A DNA stretch of 38,157 bases from Pseudomonadota bacterium (lineage in GTDB: Bacteria > Bdellovibrionota_C > UBA2361 > OMII01). The notes under the pieces are model-generated. The model was not told the origin of the DNA, ran no database searches, and was given only the letters and a program-made list of their open reading frames with translations. The DNA lies in contig JAPLFS010000060.1 in the NCBI GenBank assembly GCA_026390555.1, forward strand, positions 1-38,157, read 5' to 3'. Position numbers and translations under genes: made by a program. Below are positions 1 to 9,565 of the stretch, in pieces; position 1 is the stretch's first letter, and every line of letters begins with the position of its first letter.

Positions 1-39
1 CTCACAACACTCGCCGAAATACTGCACTCTCTTGAATCG

Positions 40-61
40 TAACTATTTACCCCGGTATAAA
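40..61 (-). repeat. Dispersed 22-bp repeat, copy overlapping the lysC stop
   Basis: Read on the minus strand, this stretch matches the exact copies at 22118-22139 and 37289-37310 at 20 of 22 positions (core here TATACCGGGGTAAATA). It encodes the last residues of aspartate kinase (F-I-P-G) and its TAA stop, then runs on downstream. It points in the direction of lysC transcription, so it could also lie upstream of a next gene beyond the left edge. Function unknown. Confidence 0.7.
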
Positions 62-1294
62 TTCCTCATTAAGCACCCGCACAGCCGCCTCGCAAAACTT
101 TCTGGCCACAAGAACTGAGATCTTTATCTCTGAGGTATTAATCATCTGTACGTTAATGCCCTCACGCCCTAGAGCTCTAAAGAACCTTCCTGCGACATCG
201 GTGTGATGGCGCATCCCGATACCGACTATAGATACCTTGGCGATATTGCGCTCAATAGTAACCCCCTCGGCCCTAAGTGCTTGTATAATCTCTCGAACAA
301 CCTCCAATGCTGCGGAGCTCTGCTCGTCGGCGACGGTTAAGCTCACATTAAGCAGCCCTGGGCCGATATTCTCCTGAGAGATCATATCGACCAGTACCCC
401 CCGCTCTCCAAGCACCGAAAATAGTTTCGACATCGTTTCTATATCAGACGGCATGCTCTGAATCATCAGCCGTGCCTCATCAAGTTTATGGGTAATACCG
501 CTAACAATAACCTGTTCCATGCCCTCCTCCTCTCTTACTATCCATGTACCGTTAACACCGGGCTTAAACGCCCCTGCAAAGGTTGAAAGCACTACAAGCG
601 GAACCCCGTAACGCATCGCAAAGTATACCGAGCGAGTATGCAGCACCTTCGCCCCAAGACTCGCCATCTCAAGCATCTCCTCGTGCGTTATGCGCTCAAG
701 AAGGCGTGCTTTAACAGAGAGCCGCGGATCGCACGAAAATACCCCTGTAACATCTGTGTAGATAAAACAACACTGCGCACGTAATGCTGCAGCTAGTGCA
801 ACGGCTGTAATATCCGAACCACCCCGCCCTAAGGTTGTAATATCACCACTATCAGCTACCCCCTGAAACCCCGCCACAACTGGAACTAGCCCGGCGGCAA
901 GAGCGGCGTGTAGCGCCTCTGTGTCTATCTCTTCAATCTGGGCATTCGTATGCCGCTCATCGGTTACTATACGCAGCTGTGAACCGAGCAGACTCTTTGC
1001 CGGAATACCGATACTAGAGAGCCGCATGGCGAGTAGTGCAACGGTTACCTGCTCGCCACTTGCTAACAGAACATCTAGCTCACGGGGTGCAGGGTGTTCC
1101 ACGCAACCCTTGGCGAGTGCTAGCAGTTTATTGGTCTCTCCCGCCATAGCGGAGAGCACCACCACCACACCGACTCCGGGATTCTCGCTCTTAAACTGCA
1201 TAACGAGATCGGCTACATGCTTTATGCACGCTACATCACCAACCGAGGTACCCCCGAACTTCATAACGACTATCGGGGCTAACGGCGCGCTCAT
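47..1294 (-). CDS. lysC: Aspartate kinase
   Basis: Phosphorylates L-aspartate with ATP, the first step towards lysine, threonine, methionine and diaminopimelate; cytosolic. The N-terminus has the amino-acid-kinase signature VMKFGGTSVGD (about residues 10-20), and a second nucleotide/substrate motif GRGGSDITAVALAAAL lies near residues 156-171. The last ~150 residues look like two ACT domains (VSGITHKLDEARLMIQ and VSIVGIGMRHHTDVAG), which usually bind lysine or threonine for feedback control. At 415 aa it has the length of a monofunctional enzyme. The start ATG overlaps the tsaE stop by 4 bp, so it is the last gene of the operon seen here. The extreme C-terminus and stop codon lie inside a dispersed repeat. 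Confidence 0.97.
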   Translation of the reverse strand: MSAPLAPIVVMKFGGTSVGDVACIKHVADLVMQFKSENPGVGVVVVLSAMAGETNKLLALAKGCVEHPAPRELDVLLASGEQVTVALLAMRLSSIGIPAKSLLGSQLRIVTDERHTNAQIEEIDTEALHAALAAGLVPVVAGFQGVADSGDITTLGRGGSDITAVALAAALRAQCCFIYTDVTGVFSCDPRLSVKARLLERITHEEMLEMASLGAKVLHTRSVYFAMRYGVPLVVLSTFAGAFKPGVNGTWIVREEEGMEQVIVSGITHKLDEARLMIQSMPSDIETMSKLFSVLGERGVLVDMISQENIGPGLLNVSLTVADEQSSAALEVVREIIQALRAEGVTIERNIAKVSIVGIGMRHHTDVAGRFFRALGREGINVQMINTSEIKISVLVARKFCEAAVRVLNEEFIPG

Positions 1295-1749
1295 GCTCCA
1301 CGGCTCCCCTTAAGGGCTAACACAAGGGGCTCCGCTAAGGGGCCTGAGAGCTCCACACTGCGCTGTTCGCCGTCAAGTAGTTCAATTCTAATCAGCAGCT
1401 CCAGATCTCGCAGGATCTCAGGACACCTGTCGGGCCATTCGATTATGCGAACGATCTTGGGATCTGGTCGTTCAAATAGTTCATGCGGTAGGCTCTCTAA
1501 TCTGTATAGGTCCCAGTGCTCAATCAGAACGCCACTATCGGTTGGATAGTCGTACTGCAATGTATAGGTTGGCGAGGCTACCTCCTTAGCTGAGCCTCCG
1601 AGCGCCCCGACCAGATACCTAACCAAGGTGGTCTTTCCGGCTCCAAGGTCCCCAATAAGCCCAATTGAGATCCCCCCTTGCAGTAACGACGCAATAAGCT
1701 GTGCTAGGTTCTCAGTCTCTAGCTCTGAGCCGATCGATAAAGTGCTCAT
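1291..1749 (-). CDS. tsaE: tRNA threonylcarbamoyladenosine biosynthesis ATPase TsaE
   Basis: Small P-loop ATPase that works with TsaB and TsaD to make t6A37 on ANN-decoding tRNAs. A Walker A motif GDLGAGKT is at residues 33-40, followed by the family motifs SPTYTL and HWDLYRL. At 152 aa it matches the YjeE/TsaE family length. The start overlaps the nnr stop (ATGA, 4 bp) and its own stop overlaps the lysC start by 4 bp, so translation is probably coupled through this part of the operon. tsaB and tsaD are not in the window. Confidence 0.95.
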   Translation of the reverse strand: MSTLSIGSELETENLAQLIASLLQGGISIGLIGDLGAGKTTLVRYLVGALGGSAKEVASPTYTLQYDYPTDSGVLIEHWDLYRLESLPHELFERPDPKIVRIIEWPDRCPEILRDLELLIRIELLDGEQRSVELSGPLAEPLVLALKGSRGA

Positions 1750-3368
1750 CGCTCTAGAGCTCCGATAATGGAGGGCACAGCCAGTGCAATTTCACTCGCC
1801 AGGATTGGCCCAGCGCTACGTTGCGAAGCCGCCTCACCAGCAGCGGCATGAATATAAGCGCCAAGCGCTGCAGCACCAAAGAGAGTGGTGGTACGGGCCA
1901 TGCATGCAGCTATCACTCCACTTAAAACATCCCCACTTCCAGCTACCGCAAGATAAGGTGTCCCACGTGGTACTAAAGCTCCCTTGCCCTCGGCGTATAG
2001 CAACGTCCCAGCGCCTTTAAGCAAGACCGCACAACCGTAGTGCTGCGAGAGCTCGCGAACCGCTGCAAAGCGGTCGCTCTGAATCTCAGCCGTAGTGTGC
2101 CCCAAGAGTCTCCCCGCCTCTGCGGGATGGGGGGTAATAAGTGCCCTAAGATCTGAGAGCTTTATGCCCTGCTGCGCGATATGGTTAAGCGCATCTGCAT
2201 CTATCACTACCGGCTTTCCGAGGGTCGTCAGGCCAGCAATAACCGCTGCCACAAATTGCCCAGTTTCTTGAGCCATGCCGAGCCCCGGACCAAGTACGAT
2301 CAGATCATTAGAAGCGGCTAACTCAAGGGTGCGAGCGACATCATCCTGGCACATAAAGGCTCCCTCACCTGGCAGTAGCTCATTGATGCACTCAAGCGGA
2401 GCTAGTGCCCCCCTCCAACTCCCCTTAGTCACCAAGCTAACCAAGCCCGCCCCACTTCTAAGCGCTCCGAGCGCTGCCAGAATAGGAGCTCCCGGCATCG
2501 AGACCGAGCCTCCTAGCACCAAGACCCTTCCGAAATCACCCTTATGAGCCTCACTTTTACGGGGCGAGAGCTTCGGCAATGTGCTATCATGTACGGCGCA
2601 AAATTCTATATTTTTCTGAACGGTAATTCCGATCGCCGCGACAACTATCCGACCACAGGCAGCGCGGGCAGGAAACTGCAGTAGTCCGCGCTTTATTAGT
2701 TCGATACAAACCGTAAGGTCGGCTGTAATATGGGGAGTTGTAACGGCTCCGGTGTTACAATCAATGCCGGTTGGAATATCTACCGCCACGACCGCAAGAT
2801 CCACCCTCTCAGATCTCTCCTGCACAACGCGCCGTACCAGATCCGAGATTCGAGCACCTAAGATAGCGTGCTGGCCAGTTCCAAGCAGAGCATCGACTAC
2901 AACTGTAGCAGAGCTAAAAAGAGCCGAGAGCTCCTCCTCGCAGAGAGCCTGAGCGCTTGCGCACGCAGCCAATAATGCCGGTGCTACAGGCTCTACCGTA
3001 ACTACGTTAGGAAAACTTTTAAGCTGCTCCATGCACTCAGCAGAGTAACGTTCAGCTTCGGCAACAAGTGCTGTTACCGAAACACCACGTTGCGCCAGAT
3101 GCCTCGCTACAACTAGTCCATCGCCCCCGTTATTGCCGGGACCACACAGCACCAATACATACTGCTGGACTGCTCCCTTAAGGATCGTCATTATCTGATC
3201 AGCTACAACACCCCCGGCTCGTTCCATCAGCTCAAGCGCTGGCGTACCCTGCGAAATAGTCTCTGCATCACACTGCGCCGTCTCGGCGCTAGACGGCAGC
3301 ATCCACGCACTAGCCTCAGACGAGGCGAACTCTATCGGGCTGAAGCTACCGGAGCTAACGTTGCTCAC
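1746..3368 (-). CDS. nnr: Bifunctional NAD(P)H-hydrate epimerase / ADP-dependent dehydratase
   Basis: Repairs hydrated NADH and NADPH. The N-terminal YjeF-type epimerase domain carries GPGNNGGDG at residues 76-84. The C-terminal ribokinase-like dehydratase domain carries ITPHPAEAGRLLG, LLKGAGTLL and the catalytic-site motif GSGD at about 477-480. At 540 aa it has the usual length of the fused enzyme. The first ~30 residues (S/A-rich) precede the usual start of the epimerase fold, so the true start could be slightly downstream, but the assigned ATG overlaps the glmM stop by 4 bp, as at the other junctions in this operon. Confidence 0.95.
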   Translation of the reverse strand: MSNVSSGSFSPIEFASSEASAWMLPSSAETAQCDAETISQGTPALELMERAGGVVADQIMTILKGAVQQYVLVLCGPGNNGGDGLVVARHLAQRGVSVTALVAEAERYSAECMEQLKSFPNVVTVEPVAPALLAACASAQALCEEELSALFSSATVVVDALLGTGQHAILGARISDLVRRVVQERSERVDLAVVAVDIPTGIDCNTGAVTTPHITADLTVCIELIKRGLLQFPARAACGRIVVAAIGITVQKNIEFCAVHDSTLPKLSPRKSEAHKGDFGRVLVLGGSVSMPGAPILAALGALRSGAGLVSLVTKGSWRGALAPLECINELLPGEGAFMCQDDVARTLELAASNDLIVLGPGLGMAQETGQFVAAVIAGLTTLGKPVVIDADALNHIAQQGIKLSDLRALITPHPAEAGRLLGHTTAEIQSDRFAAVRELSQHYGCAVLLKGAGTLLYAEGKGALVPRGTPYLAVAGSGDVLSGVIAACMARTTTLFGAAALGAYIHAAAGEAASQRSAGPILASEIALAVPSIIGALER

Positions 3369-4729
3369 ATGGCACCAATTTCTTTCTCAACTATTGCAGC
3401 GAGCTCAGTTGCATGGCGCTTACAGAGCTCTTCGTCCTCACACTCAACCATAATACGGGCCTTATTCTCGGTGCCCGAGTACCTGACCAGTATACGACCA
3501 CGCGAACCAAGCTCGCGCTCCCTCTGCTCAATCGCGCTAACGAGGTTGGGAATAGACTCAAGGGGTGGCTTCTGAGAGACCTTTACGTTAATTAGCCTTT
3601 GCGGAAAGGTGATGAATGGTGCCGCCAACTCAGACAGGGGCTTGCCTGTGCGACACATCACGGCCATTACCATCAGCGCCGTAAGCATTCCATCACCTGT
3701 AGTAGAGTAGTCTGAGAATATAGTGTGTCCGGACTGCTCACCTCCAAGTTGGCAACCCTGCCGAACCATCTCCTCTAGAACCGCACGGTCCCCAACTCCA
3801 GTACGCAGTACTTTTATGCCGTGCGAAGCTAGTAGCTTATCGAGCCCAAGGTTGGACATAACCGTAGCCACTATAGTCTCCTGCTTAAGCAATCCACGCT
3901 CCTTAAGATCTATGGCGCAGATGGCTAAGATTACATCACCATCAAGAACACGACCCTTCTCATCAACTAGGACACAGCGATCGGCATCACCATCTAGCGA
4001 GATGCCTAAGTTAAGGTTCTGCTCGACTACCAACTTGCCAACAACCTCGGGATAAAGGCTTCCAAACGCTGCGTTGATGTTTTTTCCGCTCGGACTGATA
4101 CCACGCGATACCACCTCTGCGCCGAGTTCGCTTAGGGTCTGCGGCCCAACTACGTAGGCGGCGCCATTGGCACAATCTAGCCCTATCTTTAGCCCCTCAA
4201 GTGAGTACTCACGGGGGAAGCTCTCCTTGAGGTAGACGGTATAGCGCCCGATGGCGTCGTTGATACGGGTAGACTTGCCGATATGCCCAGCATCGACCGC
4301 TTTTCCGTCGAGAATACCGGGCTCCAGCAACGCTTCGATCCTTTGTTCAAGCTCGTCAGGTAGCTTAAATCCATCAGATCCAAAGATCTTGATTCCGTTA
4401 TCTTCAAAGGGGTTATGCGAGGCCGAGATAACTATTCCAGCGTCTGCCCGCATGCTCTTTGAGAGATAGGCAACGCCCGGTGTCGGCACAGGTCCGCACA
4501 ACATCAGATCTGCTCCCATCGCAGTGATTCCAGCGGCCAGTGAGCTCTCGATCATATAACCGGAGAGGCGCGTATCCTTTCCGATTAATATTCTGCGCTT
4601 CTTATCGCCCTGCATAAAAACCTGAGCAACCGCCTTGCCTAAGCGCACGAGCGTTTCAGGATCTAATGGCGAGACACCAGCCACTCCACGAATCCCATCC
4701 GTTCCGAAATATTTTCTTTTTATCGCCAT
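3365..4729 (-). CDS. glmM: Phosphoglucosamine mutase
   Basis: Converts glucosamine-6-phosphate to glucosamine-1-phosphate for UDP-GlcNAc, and so for peptidoglycan and LPS. The N-terminus KYFGTDGIRG is typical. The phosphoserine loop ISASHNPFEDNG puts the catalytic Ser near residue 104, the metal loop reads LDGDADRC, and the sugar-binding loop GGEQSGH and the C-terminal phosphate-binding RYSGTENKAR are present. At 454 aa it is full length. A strong GGGAGG ribosome-binding site lies 9 nt before the ATG. Its place beside cdaA and cdaR repeats a widely conserved trio in which GlmM can bind and inhibit the cyclase; inhibition here is inferred from that knowledge. Confidence 0.97.
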   Translation of the reverse strand: MAIKRKYFGTDGIRGVAGVSPLDPETLVRLGKAVAQVFMQGDKKRRILIGKDTRLSGYMIESSLAAGITAMGADLMLCGPVPTPGVAYLSKSMRADAGIVISASHNPFEDNGIKIFGSDGFKLPDELEQRIEALLEPGILDGKAVDAGHIGKSTRINDAIGRYTVYLKESFPREYSLEGLKIGLDCANGAAYVVGPQTLSELGAEVVSRGISPSGKNINAAFGSLYPEVVGKLVVEQNLNLGISLDGDADRCVLVDEKGRVLDGDVILAICAIDLKERGLLKQETIVATVMSNLGLDKLLASHGIKVLRTGVGDRAVLEEMVRQGCQLGGEQSGHTIFSDYSTTGDGMLTALMVMAVMCRTGKPLSELAAPFITFPQRLINVKVSQKPPLESIPNLVSAIEQRERELGSRGRILVRYSGTENKARIMVECEDEELCKRHATELAAIVEKEIGAM

Positions 4730-4755
4730 GCTAAATAGCCTCCCAACTTCTTTTA

Positions 4756-5724
4756 TTATTTCCTCTCTCTACCTTCCGCTGCCAATGTCTCTGCCACTAC
4801 CGCGGCCGGTACCTTCGATGATCCTGCCCACCATACTGCTACACTTGCGGGTGATATCTTTACAAGGCGCACTCCGAATGGCAGCGCCACACTAACTTCA
4901 ACCATATCACCCGAACTGGACGGAACGTTACTAAGCCTAATAAATGGCACCACATCGATCGGATCTATATCTTTGAGCAGCTGCGGAGCTCCTGCTAGCG
5001 TCACCGAGACCCCTGTCGGCTTAAGCCTTATGCCCTTACTATTTGCCGATATGCGCACCTCGATCGGCCTTGCGGCGAACTGCCGCTCAGAGGGCAACTC
5101 CTCAACCTGCACATGTGCTGAGATCACACCTATCGAGAGCGACGATAGCGCTCCAGGACTTCTGAGCGAAAGTGCTACGCTCTGTGAGCCCTTAATATCT
5201 CGCAGATCAAGGGGCTGCGTCTCAACGGAGCGCAGTTGTAGCAGCTCTGAGCGTGGTCCCTTAACCGTAACGGTCTTGGGAGTAAGTTCTACCCCTGTAA
5301 GATTAAGCCCCTTTGCTAGTTGCCCAAGACGAGGCACCTCGATCTTAATCTCGCGCTCCTCGATGGCCTCAAAAACGAGCTCAAGCTCAGGTGGATCTAT
5401 TCTTACCACCTCAACTAAGTGCGGTAATGATATATCTGAGCTCAGCAGCGGCGCAACGTAGCTCCCATTCACTGCTTTAGATAGCTGTAGCCGAAGCGGC
5501 GGCGGCGCTGCCGCCACTTCGCCCACCAGGAACGAGGGCCCCTTAATAGTCACCTGCGCACCCTGCTTTGTGCGCCCTACGAGCATCTTATCGGCCGGTG
5601 GATTGCGAATCTCAATCGGAACAAAGATAGTTAGGACCGTGGAGTTGCTAGCATCCTGAAGAGCGTAGGCAAGCAACACTGCCGCAACAACCGAAACCAG
5701 TTTTAGGGTCAGATTCTTCAGCAC
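4756..5724 (-). CDS. cdaR: YbbR-domain regulator of diadenylate cyclase
   Basis: Single-pass membrane protein with YbbR repeats facing the periplasm; in Firmicutes it binds and modulates CdaA. One hydrophobic segment lies at about residues 6-24, followed by several beta-rich repeats recognisable by recurring VTVKGP/VTIKGP-type strands (for example VTIKGPSFL and VTVKGPRSEL). At 322 aa it fits the family. Its ATG overlaps the cdaA stop by one base (TAATG), and a 26-bp gap separates it from glmM. The sequence is poorly conserved, so the assignment depends partly on its place between cdaA and glmM. Confidence 0.88.
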   Translation of the reverse strand: MLKNLTLKLVSVVAAVLLAYALQDASNSTVLTIFVPIEIRNPPADKMLVGRTKQGAQVTIKGPSFLVGEVAAAPPPLRLQLSKAVNGSYVAPLLSSDISLPHLVEVVRIDPPELELVFEAIEEREIKIEVPRLGQLAKGLNLTGVELTPKTVTVKGPRSELLQLRSVETQPLDLRDIKGSQSVALSLRSPGALSSLSIGVISAHVQVEELPSERQFAARPIEVRISANSKGIRLKPTGVSVTLAGAPQLLKDIDPIDVVPFIRLSNVPSSSGDMVEVSVALPFGVRLVKISPASVAVWWAGSSKVPAAVVAETLAAEGRERK

Positions 5725-6542
5725 TATTTTACCGCCGCCCCCATGAATCGGCCGCTCTGCCTCCGTTGCCCTCCAGCAGTGGCGTTATTTTCCAGCAGCT
5801 CCTGCAACGAGGCCGCATCAAGGTTACGATACATCCGTCCCTCGATAATTAGCGTGATAGAACCGCTCTCCTCCGAAACAACTATAACCATCGCATCACT
5901 GCTCTCCGCCAGGCCCAGTGCTGCGCGGTGGCGCGTTCCAAGGTTAGGATCTATGTCCGGATTAAAACTAAGGGGCAGAACGCAACCGGCCGCCTTGATA
6001 GAGCGACCCTCAATAATAACAGCGCCGTCGTGCAGAGGTGACTCCTTAACAAAGATGCTATAGAGCAATTTGCGGCTAAACTCAGCGTTTAGAACGACCC
6101 CCTCCGCCATAAACTGCTCAAGCCCAACATTGCGCTTAATTACAATTAAGCTCCCGAGTTGTGCCTTTGCGAGCTTACTAACCGTGACGGCTATCTCGTC
6201 TAGAGTATTGGGGCCGCTTTCTGGGCGTTGCTGCTGCGCCAGTAAGAACGGCTTAATACCCACATTCGTTAAGGTACGGCGGATCTCATCCTGAAAAATC
6301 ACCACTATCACCAGAATAATTGAGTTGAGAAAGTTATCGATTAACCAGGCTACCGTGACAAGGCCGAGCGGTTTCGCTATGGCGTATACCACTGCAATCG
6401 AGGCCAACCCAACCAACATCGGAGCAGCACGAGTTCCGCGCACTATCAGCAGTGCGCGATAGATCAGAAAGGAGACGATAAAAACATCTAGTGCCTGAAT
6501 CAGCAGGGAGCTCGATATACCAAACGTGTAGTTATCCAACAT
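5724..6542 (-). CDS. cdaA: Diadenylate cyclase (c-di-AMP synthase)
   Basis: Joins two ATP into the second messenger c-di-AMP. The N-terminal ~95 residues hold about three hydrophobic segments, and the DAC catalytic domain follows. Both active-site motifs are intact: DGAVII (DGA at 172-174) and GTRHRAALG (RHR at 204-206). At 272 aa it matches CdaA of Firmicutes and related delta-group proteins. It sits 10 bp downstream of ftsH and is fused by a one-base overlap to cdaR. This suggests c-di-AMP signalling, probably tied to osmotic or cell-wall control, in a Gram-negative organism. No c-di-AMP phosphodiesterase is visible in the window. Confidence 0.96.
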   Translation of the reverse strand: MLDNYTFGISSSLLIQALDVFIVSFLIYRALLIVRGTRAAPMLVGLASIAVVYAIAKPLGLVTVAWLIDNFLNSIILVIVVIFQDEIRRTLTNVGIKPFLLAQQQRPESGPNTLDEIAVTVSKLAKAQLGSLIVIKRNVGLEQFMAEGVVLNAEFSRKLLYSIFVKESPLHDGAVIIEGRSIKAAGCVLPLSFNPDIDPNLGTRHRAALGLAESSDAMVIVVSEESGSITLIIEGRMYRNLDAASLQELLENNATAGGQRRQSGRFMGAAVK

Positions 6543-6552
6543 GCCCTACCCA

Positions 6553-8412
6553 TTACGCCGCAACCGAAACCCCGACGCTAGCCTCACTCGTTCCTGATGG
6601 ACCACCCTGAGGGCCTGGCGACAAGGTCTCGCCCTTAACGATCCGCTCGATATCATCTGAATCGAGGGTCTCCTTTTCCATAACGGCCTTGGCAAGGTTG
6701 TGCAGAACCTCAAGGTTTTCTGCTACGATCTGTTTAGCAACCTCGTAGCGCGACTGTAAGATGGCCTTCACCTCCTGATCGATCTCAAATTGAACCGACT
6801 CTGAGTGCTCACGGCTCTTGCCTATGTCACGTCCTAGAAATACATGCTCCTCCTTCGCGCTATAGTGAACAGGTCCAAGCGCACTCATACCCCACTCACA
6901 CACCATGCGCCGAGCGATATCGGTGGCACGCTCGATATCCGAGCTTGCCCCGGTATTCATCTCCTGAAATACGAGCTCCTCAGCAGCTCGTCCACCAAAG
7001 AATACAGCGAGCTGATCCATCCAGTATGACTTGGAGTAGGTATGCTTGTCTGCTTCTGGCAACTGCTGCATCAGACCGAGAGCCATTCCACGCGGAACGA
7101 TAGTTAGCTTGTGAACCGGATCGGCGTTTGGAAGCTTCTTTGCTACCAATGCGTGTCCAGACTCGTGGTATGCGGTCGTGAGCTTCTCCTTCTCAGTAAG
7201 GAGCATAGAGCGACGCTCGGCCCCCATCATCACCTTATCCTTTGCGTATTCAAAATCGCTCGGCTCTACAACCGACTTATTCTTTCGAGCGGCGTAGAGC
7301 GCTGCCTCATTAACCAGGTTCTCAAGATCTGCCCCAGAAAATCCAGGGGTTCCACGCGCGATAGTATTCAGCTCCACCTCGGGTGATACCGGAACCTTCT
7401 TGGTATGCACCTTGAGTATTCCAAGGCGTCCGTTAAGATCTGGTCTTGAAACAACAACCCTTCGATCGAACCGGCCTGGCCTGAGTAACGCTGGGTCCAA
7501 AACATCCGGACGATTAGTTGCAGCGATCAGGATCACCCCTTCGTTGCTCTCAAAGCCATCCATCTCTACTAGGAGTTGATTGAGTGTTTGCTCACGCTCA
7601 TCATGACCACCCCCCATGCCAGCACCACGGTGGCGGCCGACCGCATCGATCTCATCGATAAAGATAATGCAGGGCGCGTTCTTCTTGCCCTGAATAAAGA
7701 GGTCTCGCACCCGTGAGGCTCCGACACCTACGAACATTTCAACGAAATCTGAACCGGAGATGGTAAAAAACGGAACTCCCGCCTCTCCTGCAATCGCCTT
7801 TGCGAGCAGGGTCTTGCCAGTTCCTGGCGAACCGATCAGCAAGACACCCTTCGGAATACGACCACCGAGCCGCGTAAACTTCTTCGGGTCCTTTAGGAAC
7901 TCAATTATCTCCTCGAGCTCACCGCGTGCCTCATCGATACCAGCTACATCAGAAAAGGTTATCTTCTGCTGGCTCTCCGTGAGCAGTTTAGCGCGAGACT
8001 TGCCGAAGCTCATACCCTTGCCCGCACCCATCTGCATCTGGCGCCAGAAGATAAACCAGATTCCGAGCAGAAGCAGCAGCGGCAGAACGTTAAAAAGAAA
8101 CATTAGGTAGCCCGACTGATCAGCTGGCTCCTGCACCTTGATATCGATACCCTTTTCGATCAACTTTGGAACTAGGCTATCGTCCTTAGGTGTCACGGCC
8201 ACGAAGGACTGGAACTTACCTTCGTTGTTTCTATACTCACCAAAAACCGAGCTGCCCTCAATTCGCACAGTTTTCACATTCTGTTTATCAACCTGCTGCA
8301 GGAACTCGCTATAGGTCAGTTCAGTGGGGGTCTCCCCAGTTGGTTTCGCGAACTTGTAGACACTGAGGGCCAACAGAACGATCGCAATCCAAAACACTCC
8401 ATTTTTTGTCAC
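6553..8412 (-). CDS. ftsH: ATP-dependent zinc metalloprotease FtsH
   Basis: Membrane-anchored AAA+ protease that degrades misfolded membrane proteins and regulatory proteins. Two membrane segments (about residues 6-21 and 103-123) flank a small periplasmic domain. The AAA domain has Walker A GSPGTGKT (194-201), Walker B IIFIDEID and the second region of homology ending GRFDRR. The zinc motif HESGH is at 416-420. The C-terminal tail ([17 protein letters not shown]) is low complexity. The start is GTG, with GGTGGAG about 10 nt upstream. At 619 aa it is normal length. It follows tilS by 121 bp and probably has its own promoter in that gap, although I cannot point to clear boxes. Confidence 0.98.
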   Translation of the reverse strand: MTKNGVFWIAIVLLALSVYKFAKPTGETPTELTYSEFLQQVDKQNVKTVRIEGSSVFGEYRNNEGKFQSFVAVTPKDDSLVPKLIEKGIDIKVQEPADQSGYLMFLFNVLPLLLLLGIWFIFWRQMQMGAGKGMSFGKSRAKLLTESQQKITFSDVAGIDEARGELEEIIEFLKDPKKFTRLGGRIPKGVLLIGSPGTGKTLLAKAIAGEAGVPFFTISGSDFVEMFVGVGASRVRDLFIQGKKNAPCIIFIDEIDAVGRHRGAGMGGGHDEREQTLNQLLVEMDGFESNEGVILIAATNRPDVLDPALLRPGRFDRRVVVSRPDLNGRLGILKVHTKKVPVSPEVELNTIARGTPGFSGADLENLVNEAALYAARKNKSVVEPSDFEYAKDKVMMGAERRSMLLTEKEKLTTAYHESGHALVAKKLPNADPVHKLTIVPRGMALGLMQQLPEADKHTYSKSYWMDQLAVFFGGRAAEELVFQEMNTGASSDIERATDIARRMVCEWGMSALGPVHYSAKEEHVFLGRDIGKSREHSESVQFEIDQEVKAILQSRYEVAKQIVAENLEVLHNLAKAVMEKETLDSDDIERIVKGETLSPGPQGGPSGTSEASVGVSVAA

Positions 8413-8533
8413 TTGAAAAATTCTCCACCTAAATTAAGGAACAGATACATTTGTTACTTGCCCAAGCTGGCAACTGGCGCAGCTCAATATAATTTGAGGG
8501 CGACTGTATTTCACACCTTTGTTTACCGCAGAG
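8413..8533. other. tilS-ftsH spacer
   Basis: This 121-bp gap holds the ftsH leader with its GGTGGAG site and an imperfect hairpin around 8468-8487 (AGCTG/CAGCT arms plus two inner pairs with a bulge). There is no T-run on either side, so I do not call a terminator. No convincing promoter boxes were seen. Confidence 0.4.
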
Positions 8534-9517
8534 TTAGCTTCTGGACAACCTTGAGCTTTTCAGCCCAGTACGATCTCGGCTGATTGTACACCCGCCCCCC
8601 AGTTCTACACTAAGTTGCTCGCCAAGTAGTAACGATAATCCAACCACCGCAACCCTCTCTCCGACCGAGAATCCCAGTAATGGGGTCAGTAACACCTGTA
8701 CGGTGCGCCACTGCAGGGCGTGCGGTTGCTGCCGAAGGAACACCGTACACCGTTCCAACCAGGCGAGATCCCCATCCCTAATGGCTCCAATAGTGCTAGC
8801 AAGCCCCTCAGCCACCCCCTGTAGCGCCTCGCAATCGAGCGCTAAAGCCTGCGCCCGCTCAGATAGGCTCCATACGACCGAGGGGTCAAAATCACGCTCC
8901 AATGCTGGAATTAGGGTATGGCGCACCCTATTGCGTAGCAGCGTAGTGTCAGAATTCGTCGGGTCCTCAGTCCACGGCACCTTATAGCGCTCGGCATACT
9001 CCTCCACCTGTTGACGCGAGATATCGAGGAGCGGCCTTAGGCAGCGACGCTGATCGTCTTGCAGATCAATAGAGTTTAGCTCCTTATTAGCCAATAATCG
9101 CATAATAAGGGTCTCAGCAACATCGTTAGCGGTATGAGCCGTTAAAACCCAATCGAGCTGATGTTCTACTATCACCCTCTTAAAGGCGCGGTAACGCTCC
9201 TCCCTGGCCCAGGCCTCCATGTTAGTTCGAGCTGGGAGCTTTCCTAGTCCTATTACGTAGCACGGAACCTTATAATGGGCGCATCGTGCGCGCACAAATT
9301 CAGCATCTTTTTTGCTAGAAGATCGCAAGCCGTGATCGATATGACAGACATGCAGCTCGATCTCAAGCAGGGCCCGTACCCGTATTAGGGCATCCAGCAG
9401 CACGCAAGAGTCTATCCCCCCTGAAACCCCGATAAGCAAGCGCGCACGCTTCGGAATGCGCTGTTTTAAGGTTGTAGTAATTGAGCTTCGACGTCGTGCC
9501 ACGGTGCATAGACTCAC
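8534..9517 (-). CDS. tilS: tRNA(Ile)-lysidine synthetase
   Basis: Modifies C34 of tRNA-Ile(CAU) to lysidine with ATP, so the tRNA reads AUA. The PP-loop signature SGGIDS lies at residues 32-37, followed by HIDHGLR, NMEAWAREERYRAF and LTAHTANDVAETLIMRLL, all family hallmarks. At 327 aa it is the short form: the N-terminal catalytic and middle domains are present, while the C-terminal domain of the ~430-aa E. coli enzyme appears absent. The start is GTG at 9517; a later in-frame GTG (codon 6) is possible. It is the first gene of the operon running to lysC. Confidence 0.93.
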   Translation of the reverse strand: MSLCTVARRRSSITTTLKQRIPKRARLLIGVSGGIDSCVLLDALIRVRALLEIELHVCHIDHGLRSSSKKDAEFVRARCAHYKVPCYVIGLGKLPARTNMEAWAREERYRAFKRVIVEHQLDWVLTAHTANDVAETLIMRLLANKELNSIDLQDDQRRCLRPLLDISRQQVEEYAERYKVPWTEDPTNSDTTLLRNRVRHTLIPALERDFDPSVVWSLSERAQALALDCEALQGVAEGLASTIGAIRDGDLAWLERCTVFLRQQPHALQWRTVQVLLTPLLGFSVGERVAVVGLSLLLGEQLSVELGGGCTISRDRTGLKSSRLSRS

Positions 9518-9565
9518 AGTGCATAAAGTATAGTGCGTGACAGAAAAACCTGCCAGCCTTTCGCC

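Noticed and set aside
1-46. Start of a further gene left of lysC
   Set aside because: A GTG with a purine-rich stretch before it opens a short frame running off the edge on the minus strand, but under ten codons are visible, too few to call.
921-1313. 130-codon open frame antisense to lysC
   Set aside because: It lies wholly opposite a well-supported gene, has a Ser/Thr/Pro-rich composition typical of a shadow frame, and has no ribosome site.
4973-5461. 162-codon open frame antisense to cdaR
   Set aside because: Ser-rich shadow of a real gene with no recognisable motif.
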